From an uncultured bacterium (lineage in GTDB: Bacteria; Actinomycetota; Coriobacteriia; Coriobacteriales; Eggerthellaceae), in contig CAJMPP010000011.1 of NCBI GenBank assembly GCA_905215325.1, forward strand, positions 1 through 60,258: DNA of 60,258 nt, written 5' to 3'. How positions within the stretch are numbered: position 1 is the stretch's first letter; every line of letters starts with the position of its first letter. Under the pieces are notes generated by a model that saw only the letters and a list, made by a program, of their open reading frames with translations, made no database searches and was not told the DNA's origin. Made by a program: the position numbers and the translations under genes. Shown here piece after piece: positions 10,335 to 17,297 of this stretch.

Positions 10335-11336
10335 ATGGCAATCAAAGTAGGCATCAACGGTTTCGGCCGCATCGGACGTCTGGCGTACCGCGCCATGGTC
10401 AAGGACCCGGAGATCCAGGTTGTGGCCGTCAACGATCTCGGCGACATCCCGACGATGGCTCACCTGCTGAAGTATGACTCGGTCCACGGCCGCGCCTTCG
10501 ATACGGTCGAGGTCACCGAGGACGGCTTCGTGGCCGACGGCCATGCCGTGAAGGTCCTGTGCGAGCGCGATCCCGAGAACCTGCCTTGGGGCGAGCTGGG
10601 CGTAGACGTCGTCGTCGAGTCCACCGGCATCTTCAAGACCGGCGAGCTTGCCAGCAAGCACATCAAGGCCGGCGCCAAGAAGGTCGTCATCACCTGCCCG
10701 GCCAAGGGCGAGGACATCACCGTCGTCATGGGCGTCAACGACGAGCAGTACGACAAGGATCAGCACAACATCATCTCCAACGCCTCCTGCACCACCAACT
10801 GCCTGGCCCCCGTTGCCAAGGTGCTGCTTGAGAAGTTCGGTATCAAGCGCGGCTACATGAACACCATCCATTCCTACACCAACGATCAGAAGATCTTGGA
10901 CCTGCCGCATAAGGATCTGCGCCGCGCCCGCGCTGCAGCCATGTCCATGATCCCGACCACCACGGGCGCTGCTCGTGCCGTGTCTTTGGTCCTTCCCGAG
11001 CTGGCTGGCAAGCTCGACGGCTTCGCCACGCGCGTTCCCACGCCCGACGGCTCCATGGTCGACCTGACGGTGGAACTTGAGCGCGAGGTCACCATCGAGG
11101 AGATCAACGCCGCCATGAAGGAAGCCGCCGAGGGCGAGCTGGCCGGCGTGCTCGAGTACACTGAGGATCCCATCGTGTCCATCGACATCGTGGGCAACAA
11201 CCATTCCTCCATCTTCGACAGCAAGCTCACCATGGTCATGGGCGGCAAGTCCAACATGGTCAAGGTCGTGTCCTGGTACGACAACGAGTGGGGTTACTCC
11301 AACCGCGTGAAGGACCTTGTCAAGATCCTGCTGTAA
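10335..11336 (+). CDS. gap: Glyceraldehyde-3-phosphate dehydrogenase (phosphorylating)
   Basis: Glycolytic NAD-dependent oxidation of glyceraldehyde-3-phosphate to 1,3-bisphosphoglycerate. 333 aa, standard length. N-terminal Rossmann IGINGFGRIGR-type motif, VVAVNDL with the NAD-favouring Asp near residue 34, catalytic Cys152 in SNASCTTN, His in TIHSYTNDQ, and the C-terminal SWYDNEWGYSNR. The ATG at 10335 has AAAAGGAGA seven to fifteen bases upstream; an in-frame ATG 18 bases earlier lacks such a site. First gene of gap-pgk-tpiA-gpmI-secG. Confidence 0.98.
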   Translation: MAIKVGINGFGRIGRLAYRAMVKDPEIQVVAVNDLGDIPTMAHLLKYDSVHGRAFDTVEVTEDGFVADGHAVKVLCERDPENLPWGELGVDVVVESTGIFKTGELASKHIKAGAKKVVITCPAKGEDITVVMGVNDEQYDKDQHNIISNASCTTNCLAPVAKVLLEKFGIKRGYMNTIHSYTNDQKILDLPHKDLRRARAAAMSMIPTTTGAARAVSLVLPELAGKLDGFATRVPTPDGSMVDLTVELEREVTIEEINAAMKEAAEGELAGVLEYTEDPIVSIDIVGNNHSSIFDSKLTMVMGGKSNMVKVVSWYDNEWGYSNRVKDLVKILL

Positions 11337-11360
11337 TCGGCTTAACCGCTTAACGCTATG

Positions 11361-11460
11361 AAGGGCCCTGGAACCGAACCTTGCCCCTTGCGCGCTGTGC
11401 CGTTCGTGCCCGAAGCACGCTCGGCCGCTTAGCAAGGTGCAATCGGGACCAGGGCCTTTT
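11361..11460 (+). ncRNA. Nested stem RNA element between gap and pgk
   Basis: Outer stem of 11 pairs joins 11361-11371 (AAGGGCCCTGG) to 11449-11459 (CCAGGGCCTTT) with one G-U pair. Inside it CCGA (11374-11377) pairs TCGG (11443-11446), ACCTTGC (11378-11384) pairs GCAAGGT (11432-11438), and a terminal hairpin CGTGC-ccgaa-GCACG sits at 11405-11419. The element ends in TTTT and lies 45 bases before the pgk ATG. It could be an attenuator, processing site or cis-acting RNA; I recognise no named family. Confidence 0.6.
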
Positions 11461-11504
11461 AGCTGGCCATCGCCGCACCCGCGGTGATTCGAAAGGAAGT
11501 CATC

Positions 11505-12692
<1,188 letters not shown>

Positions 12693-12700
12693 GGTAATCC

Positions 12701-12724
12701 AAGGGGGGCGCATGCGTCCCCCTT
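12701..12724 (+). terminator. Palindromic hairpin between pgk and tpiA
   Basis: A 24-base near-perfect palindrome, AAGGGGGG-CGCATGCG-TCCCCCTT, followed by ATCGTTTT. It can form an 11-pair stem. Because tpiA follows closely with its own ribosome site, it probably acts as an attenuator or mRNA-stability element rather than a full terminator. Confidence 0.55.
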
Positions 12725-12748
12725 ATCGTTTTGAAAGGAGCGTGTCTC

Positions 12749-13519
12749 ATGGCCCGCAAACCGCTCATGGCAGGTAATTGGAAGATGAACAACACCTATG
12801 CCGAGGCCGTGGTGTTGGCGCAAACCATCTCCAACAACTTCGACAAGCACTGGACCGACTCCGTGGACGTGCTGGTGTGCCCGCCCTCCATCGATCTGAA
12901 GCCGGTCAACGCCGTGTTCGAGTTCGACCATCAGCCCATTCAGATCGGCGCGCAGAATGTGTACTGGGAGCCGAAGGGCGCCTTCACGGGCGAGGTCTCG
13001 GTTCCCATGCTCAAGGACGTCCATTGCACGTGCTCCATCGTCGGCCACTCCGAGCGCCGCAGTTACTTCGGTGAAACCAACGAGGACGTCAACCGCAAGG
13101 TTCGCGCCTTGCTCGATGGCGGCCTGTATGCTGTAGCGTGCGTCGGCGAATCGCTGTCCGTGCGCGACGAGGGCGGCGCCGAGGAATTCGTCTGCGCCCA
13201 GGTGCGCGCCGCGTTCGCGGGCTTGGAGCCCGAGGAGGCCGGCAAGTGCGTGGTGGCATACGAGCCTATCTGGGCCATCGGCACGGGCCGCACGGCAACG
13301 CCCGAGCAGGCGCAGGACATGTGCGCCGCCATCCGCACCACGCTTGCCGATATGTTCGGCGCCGAGACCGCCGATGAGATGCGCATTCTGTACGGCGGTT
13401 CCATGAACGTCGGCAACGTCGAGCAGCTTCTCGCACAGTCCGATATCGACGGCGGTCTGGTCGGCGGTGCCAGCTTGAAGGCCGACCAGTTCGTTCAGCT
13501 GGTGAAAGCGTGCCTGTAA
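12749..13519 (+). CDS. tpiA: Triosephosphate isomerase
   Basis: Interconverts dihydroxyacetone phosphate and glyceraldehyde-3-phosphate. 256 aa. Active-site residues visible: Asn10 and Lys12 in AGNWKMN, His in IVGHSERR, Glu in the AYEPIWAIGTGRTA signature, then the phosphate-gripping YGGSMN and GGASLKADQF. The ATG at 12749 is preceded by AAAGGAG. The stop TAA shares its last A with the gpmI ATG. Confidence 0.98.
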   Translation: MARKPLMAGNWKMNNTYAEAVVLAQTISNNFDKHWTDSVDVLVCPPSIDLKPVNAVFEFDHQPIQIGAQNVYWEPKGAFTGEVSVPMLKDVHCTCSIVGHSERRSYFGETNEDVNRKVRALLDGGLYAVACVGESLSVRDEGGAEEFVCAQVRAAFAGLEPEEAGKCVVAYEPIWAIGTGRTATPEQAQDMCAAIRTTLADMFGAETADEMRILYGGSMNVGNVEQLLAQSDIDGGLVGGASLKADQFVQLVKACL

Positions 13520-15078
13520 TGAGTGCGTCTGAAAACGTCTGCGGGAAGCTTTCCCTTCCGGCATGCTTGATCATCATGGACGGCTTGGGCTTGGCGCCAG
13601 CGGGTCCGGGCAATGCCGTGTCGCTGGCATCCACGCCGGTGCTCGACCAGCTGTTCGAAACCTGCTCGCACACCAAGCTTGAAGCCTCGGGAGAGGCCGT
13701 GGGCCTTCCTGACGGTCAGATGGGCAACTCCGAGGTGGGGCATCTCAACATCGGTGCCGGCCGTGTGGTGCATCAGGAGCTCTCGCGCATCAACATGGCT
13801 TGCCGCACCGGCTCCATCTGCGATAACGCCGTGATCAACGATGCCATCGAGGCGGCAAAGGCGCCGGGTGCCGCACTGCATCTCATGGGCCTGCTCTCCG
13901 ATGGCGGCGTGCATTCCAGCAACGAGCACCTGTATGCGCTCATCAAGCATGCCGTGGAAAGCGGCGTCGGCGATGTGCGCGTGCATGCGTTCATGGACGG
14001 CCGGGACGTCCCACCGTCAAGCGGCAAGGGCTATATGCAGCAGCTGCAGGACTTCATCGTTGAGAACGGGTTCCAGGATGTCGTGCGTGTGGCAAGCGTC
14101 TCGGGCCGCTATTACGCGATGGATCGCGACAAGCGTTGGGACCGTGTCGCCAAGGCGTACGAGGCCGTTGTGTGCGCAACGCCGCTCGCTTCTTCGGGCG
14201 ATCCCGTAGCCGCTATGCAAGTATCGTACGACGCCGATGTCACCGATGAGTTCGTCGAGCCCGTGGCGCTCGACGGGCGCGGCGTCGTCGATGGGGATGC
14301 CGTCGTGTTCTTCAACTTCCGCCCTGATCGCGCCCGTGAGATCACGCGTGCCATCGTCGATGATGCTTTCGACGGGTTCGATCGCGCTCGTCGGCCCCAG
14401 GTCTCGTTCGTATGCCTGACCGAGTACGACCCGGACATCCCCGCGCCGATCGCGTTCCCCAAGACGTTCCCGGAAAACGTGCTTGCCGACGTGCTCTCTG
14501 CAGCCGGTCTGCGTCAATACCATATCGCCGAAACCGAGAAGTATGCGCACGTCACATTCTTCCTTAATGGCGGACGCGAGGAACCCAAGGCGGGGGAGCA
14601 GCGAAGCCTTATCCCCAGCCCTAAGGTGGCCACGTATGATCTGCAGCCTCAGATGAGCGAGCCTGAAGTCGCGGACACCTTGGCCGCGGCGATCGAGGCC
14701 GATGAGGCCGATGTGTACATCGTGAACTTCGCGAACCCCGATATGGTCGGCCACACGGGCGTCATCCCCGCCGCCGTCGCCGCCGTCGAAGCGGTGGATT
14801 CCGGCGTCGGCAAGGTCGTCGACGCCATCCGCCGCAAAGGCGGGTTCGCTTTCATAACGGCCGATCACGGCAACTGCGACAAGATGATCGCGGACGATGG
14901 GACGCCCCACACGGCGCATACCACCGCAAAGGTGCCGTTCATCTTCGTGGACGATGCCGACACCGGGCGGGTGCTCGGCGACAAGGAAGGCGCGCTTTGC
15001 GATATCGCCCCTACGTTGCTTGATGCCATGGGGCTTTCCGCTCCCGTTGAGATGACGGGACGCAGCCTGTTCGCGTAA
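13519..15078 (+). CDS. gpmI: Phosphoglycerate mutase, cofactor-independent (iPGM)
   Basis: Isomerises 3- and 2-phosphoglycerate using two metal ions and a phosphoserine. 519 aa, normal for iPGM. Seen: LIIMDGLGLAP metal-binding start, the catalytic serine in GQMGNSEVGHLNIGAGR, HAFMDGRDVPPSSG, SGRYYAMDRDKRWDR, NFRPDRAREI, NFANPDMVGHTG and TADHGNCDKM. The ATG overlaps the tpiA stop (TAATG), implying coupled translation; GTG nine bases upstream is a less likely start. Confidence 0.97.
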   Translation: MSASENVCGKLSLPACLIIMDGLGLAPAGPGNAVSLASTPVLDQLFETCSHTKLEASGEAVGLPDGQMGNSEVGHLNIGAGRVVHQELSRINMACRTGSICDNAVINDAIEAAKAPGAALHLMGLLSDGGVHSSNEHLYALIKHAVESGVGDVRVHAFMDGRDVPPSSGKGYMQQLQDFIVENGFQDVVRVASVSGRYYAMDRDKRWDRVAKAYEAVVCATPLASSGDPVAAMQVSYDADVTDEFVEPVALDGRGVVDGDAVVFFNFRPDRAREITRAIVDDAFDGFDRARRPQVSFVCLTEYDPDIPAPIAFPKTFPENVLADVLSAAGLRQYHIAETEKYAHVTFFLNGGREEPKAGEQRSLIPSPKVATYDLQPQMSEPEVADTLAAAIEADEADVYIVNFANPDMVGHTGVIPAAVAAVEAVDSGVGKVVDAIRRKGGFAFITADHGNCDKMIADDGTPHTAHTTAKVPFIFVDDADTGRVLGDKEGALCDIAPTLLDAMGLSAPVEMTGRSLFA

Positions 15079-15192
15079 TGCGTGATTTTCATGACACTGT
15101 TCGCGCCCGTTGCCGGTTTCTTGCCTGCGCGGGCGCGTTTCGTTATACTTGTCTACTTGCGTACGTAGTTATTTCGAGTGAAAGAGCATCAC

Positions 15193-15450
15193 GTGAATCC
15201 GCTTTTGATCATCCTTATCGCCTTGCTGGTCATCTCCGGCTTGGGTCTCATCATCTTCATCCTGCTGCACTCCGGCAAGGGCACGGGCATTTCCGATATG
15301 ATCGCCAGCTCCGTGTACTCCTCGCAAACCGGTACCAGCATCGTTGAGAAGAACCTTGACCGCATCACCATCATCTTCGCGGTTGTCTTCTTGCTGTCGC
15401 TTATCGCGCTGATGATCGTGTATCCGTCCGGCACTATCGCCACCCGATAA
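15193..15450 (+). CDS. secG: SecG subunit of the Sec translocon
   Basis: Small auxiliary membrane subunit of SecYEG. Two membrane segments (roughly residues 2-24 and 58-80) flank the family loop LLHSGKGTGISDM. I place the start at GTG 15193 (85 aa, NPLLIILIALLVISG start as in homologues, AAAGAG six bases upstream). GTG 15178 would add five residues. A TATACT -10-like box at 15144-15149 may provide a separate promoter. secG behind the triose-phosphate genes is the usual actinobacterial arrangement. Confidence 0.9.
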   Translation: MNPLLIILIALLVISGLGLIIFILLHSGKGTGISDMIASSVYSSQTGTSIVEKNLDRITIIFAVVFLLSLIALMIVYPSGTIATR

Positions 15451-15469
15451 AATTTTTTCAAATTGGGTC

Positions 15470-15498
15470 TTGGCAAGTGAGTAAGGTTCGGGTATATT
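15470..15498 (+). promoter_or_regulatory. tRNA-Leu promoter
   Basis: TTGGCA at 15470-15475 and TATATT at 15493-15498 with a 17-base spacer, 28 bases before the mature tRNA. Confidence 0.75.
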
Positions 15499-15526
15499 AA
15501 TCATCGTTGCTTTTCGGCAACAACTC

Positions 15527-15613
15527 GTCGGAGTGGTGGAACGGCAGACACGCAAGCTTGAGGTGCTTGTGCCCGTAACGGGTGTGCGGGTTCAAATCCC
15601 GCCTCCGACACCA
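15527..15613 (+). tRNA. tRNA-Leu (GAG)
   Basis: 87 bases including encoded CCA. Acceptor GTCGGAG pairs with CTCCGAC, the anticodon arm CAAGC-TTGAGGT-GCTTG gives anticodon GAG, a long variable arm typical of leucine tRNA follows, and the T arm contains GGTTCAAATCC. Confidence 0.95.
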
Positions 15614-15619
15614 GAATTC

Positions 15620-15646
15620 AAAAAGCGGCCTTCGGGCCGCTTTTTT
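15620..15646 (+). terminator. Terminator after tRNA-Leu
   Basis: AAAAAGCGGCC-TTCG-GGCCGCTTTTTT, a UUCG-capped stem ending in a T run. Confidence 0.92.
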
Positions 15647-15672
15647 GTTGCTAGCTTTCAATCTTGGCAGTT

Positions 15673-15748
15673 TGCTTGCTGCCAGCTGCAATCGAGGTGG
15701 TGTGCTTGCTGCCAGCTGTGGTTGTAGTAGCGTACTTGTTGTCGGTTG
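15673..15748. repeat. 30-bp tandem repeat, two good copies plus one decayed
   Basis: TGCTTGCTGCCAGCTG occurs at 15673-15688 and 15703-15718. The related TACTTGTTGTCGGTTG follows at 15733-15748, exactly 30 bases apart each time; the remaining 14 bases of each unit are diverged. Confidence 0.7.
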
Positions 15749-16080
15749 CATATCGAGACAGCTTGCCAATCGACGATGGCGATCGTCTTTCTGGCTTGCG
15801 GGGCGATCTGAGCATTTGAGCGATAGCGTTGCGGATGAGCCTTATCCAGATTTGCGGCGATGATGCGCGGCTCGTTGGCGTAAACCGGCTCGATAAGATG
15901 TCGCGGTAGGTGGCTTGGGCGTGTAGCGGTTCGCGCCGGCATTCAGCCGCATCCTCTTGCAGCGCGATACTGATAATCTACTATCAACGTAGGACTGCAA
16001 GGAGCCGATGGCCGTCAAGGCGTGGCTGTCTGCAACAACCTGCTCTTTGAATCTTTCTTTGTTGCAGTTGCGTGTGTGCC

Positions 16081-16252
16081 ATGGATATCAAAGCTGAAAC
16101 TGAGCGTTACCAAGGCGTGGCAAGACACTGAATCGCATATGCGTTATGGGCATCAAAGCTGAAACTCGTGATATTGGGATAACCTGAATTTAGCCCTTCA
16201 TCAGGTGAAACGATCGATTTGAGTATGGCGTGTCGAAAAAAGTTTCAGCTTT
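16081..16252. repeat. Direct repeat with an inverted third copy of its core
   Basis: ATCAAAGCTGAAACT is found at 16087-16101 and 16152-16166 (21-bp repeats with two transitions starting at 16081 and 16146). The reverse complement of its core, AGTTTCAGCTTT, lies at 16241-16252, just before the tRNA-Val promoter. Confidence 0.7.
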
Positions 16253-16266
16253 TTCAAAAAAGGGGG

Positions 16267-16294
16267 TTGCCAAGATTCCTGGTTCAGGTATTAT
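16267..16294 (+). promoter_or_regulatory. Promoter of the Val-Gly-Cys-Gly tRNA unit
   Basis: TTGCCA at 16267-16272 and TATTAT at 16289-16294 with a 16-base spacer. Confidence 0.7.
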
Positions 16295-16340
16295 ATCTCC
16301 TTGCCGACGCGCCGAAAGCGCTGAAGCAAATCACTCAAGT

Positions 16341-16415
16341 GGGCGTTTAGCTCAGGGGGAGAGCGCTTCCCTGACACGGAAGAGGTCACAAGTTCAAATC
16401 TTGTAACGCCCACCA
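16341..16415 (+). tRNA. tRNA-Val (GAC), copy 1
   Basis: 75 bases with encoded CCA. Acceptor GGGCGTT pairs with AACGCCC; anticodon loop CTGACAC gives GAC. Sequence identical to the copy at 16927. Confidence 0.95.
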
Positions 16416-16423
16416 TTTGAGAT

Positions 16424-16499
16424 GCGGACATGGCTCAGCTGGTAGAGCATCACCTTGCCAAGGTGAGGGTCGCGGGTTCGAATCCCGTTGTCCGCTCCA
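16424..16499 (+). tRNA. tRNA-Gly (GCC), copy 1
   Basis: 76 bases with encoded CCA. Acceptor GCGGACA pairs with TGTCCGC; anticodon arm CACCT-TGCCA-AGGTG gives GCC. Eight bases after tRNA-Val. Confidence 0.95.
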
Positions 16500-16510
16500 T
16501 TGTCTTAAGT

Positions 16511-16536
16511 GAGCTGGTTGGGAAACCAACCAGCTC
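16511..16536 (+). other. Stem-loop between tRNA-Gly and tRNA-Cys
   Basis: GAGCTGGTTGG-GAAA-CCAACCAGCTC, a perfect 11-pair stem with a GNRA tetraloop and no T run. More likely an RNA-processing or stability element than a terminator, since tRNA-Cys follows without an obvious promoter. Confidence 0.6.
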
Positions 16537-16559
16537 TATATAAGACATGACGCCAGGAT

Positions 16560-16633
16560 GGCGACGTGGCCAAGTGGTAAGGCAGAGGCCTGCAAAGCCT
16601 TCACCCCCGGTTCGAATCCGGGCGTCGCCTCCA
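16560..16633 (+). tRNA. tRNA-Cys (GCA)
   Basis: 74 bases with encoded CCA. Acceptor GGCGACG pairs with CGTCGCC; anticodon loop CTGCAAA gives GCA. Confidence 0.95.
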
Positions 16634-16651
16634 AATTTGAAAACCAAACAT

Positions 16652-16727
16652 GCGGACATGGCTCAGCTGGTAGAGCATCACCTTGCCAAGGTGAGGGTCG
16701 CGGGTTCGAATCCCGTTGTCCGCTCCA
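16652..16727 (+). tRNA. tRNA-Gly (GCC), copy 2
   Basis: 76 bases, identical to copy 1. Confidence 0.95.
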
Positions 16728-16736
16728 TGAATTGAT

Positions 16737-16763
16737 AGCGGTCGAGATTTCGACCGCTTTTTG
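16737..16763 (+). terminator. Terminator of the four-tRNA unit
   Basis: AGCGGTCGA-GATT-TCGACCGCT followed by TTTTG and TTTTT. Confidence 0.9.
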
Positions 16764-16856
16764 TTTTTGGGTTCCGACGATGCGTTTCTATTACCCCGTG
16801 AGTCAACCTGGCGGTTCTGCATCGTTATGAATCGAAAAGATTTTCGAAATAGGGTC

Positions 16857-16884
16857 TTGCAAAGATCCTCGATTCCGGTAATAT
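16857..16884 (+). promoter_or_regulatory. Promoter of the second Val-Gly unit
   Basis: TTGCAA at 16857-16862 and TAATAT at 16879-16884, 16-base spacer. Flanking bases resemble the promoter at 16267, consistent with duplication of the cassette. Confidence 0.65.
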
Positions 16885-16926
16885 ATCTGCTTGCGTCTTG
16901 GCCCCCCAAGATGTGAATGCTGGATT

Positions 16927-17001
16927 GGGCGTTTAGCTCAGGGGGAGAGCGCTTCCCTGACACGGAAGAGGTCACAAGTTCAAATCTTGTAACGCCCACC
17001 A
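16927..17001 (+). tRNA. tRNA-Val (GAC), copy 2
   Basis: 75 bases, identical to the copy at 16341. Confidence 0.95.
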
Positions 17002-17099
17002 TTTCAGTTAGATTCAAATGAATCATTGTGAGGATAAATTCACAAAATTGAATTGTATCTTGCGTTGATTCGAGTTTTGTCTAAACTGATTAGAGTAAT

Positions 17100-17175
17100 G
17101 CGGACATGGCTCAGCTGGTAGAGCATCACCTTGCCAAGGTGAGGGTCGCGGGTTCGAATCCCGTTGTCCGCTCCA
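17100..17175 (+). tRNA. tRNA-Gly (GCC), copy 3
   Basis: 76 bases, identical to the other two glycine tRNAs. About 100 bases of AT-richer spacer separate it from tRNA-Val copy 2. Confidence 0.95.
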
Positions 17176-17184
17176 TGAATGCGC

Positions 17185-17213
17185 AGCGACCGAGATAACT
17201 CGGTCGCTTTTTT
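17185..17213 (+). terminator. Terminator after tRNA-Gly copy 3
   Basis: AGCGACCGAG-ATAA-CTCGGTCGCT followed by a T run. Confidence 0.92.
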
Positions 17214-17235
17214 GTTGCTTCGATTTTTGTAGTCA

Positions 17236-17255
17236 CAAACACCTGTTCGTATGAT
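17236..17255 (+). promoter_or_regulatory. LexA-like box and -10 of uvrA
   Basis: CAAACACCTGTTCG at 17236-17249 differs from the CGAACNNNNGTTCG consensus at one position. TATGAT directly follows at 17250-17255 as a candidate -10, so a bound repressor would cover the promoter spacer. Confidence 0.5.
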
Positions 17256-17297
17256 AGGATACGCGAAACACTAAGCGATTATCAAAGGCTGGGTAGT

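Larger units (their letters stand above)
15650..16265. other. Non-coding stretch with short repeats
   Basis: No convincing gene on either strand; open frames here run through tRNA and terminator sequence. It carries a decayed 30-bp tandem repeat (15673-15762), a 21-bp direct repeat at 16081 and 16146, and an inverted copy of its core at 16241. Confidence 0.6.

Noticed and set aside
15497..15769. Minus-strand frame encoding decapeptide repeats
   Set aside because: It runs through the antisense of tRNA-Leu and its terminator; the apparent peptide repeat is the 30-bp DNA repeat read in frame.
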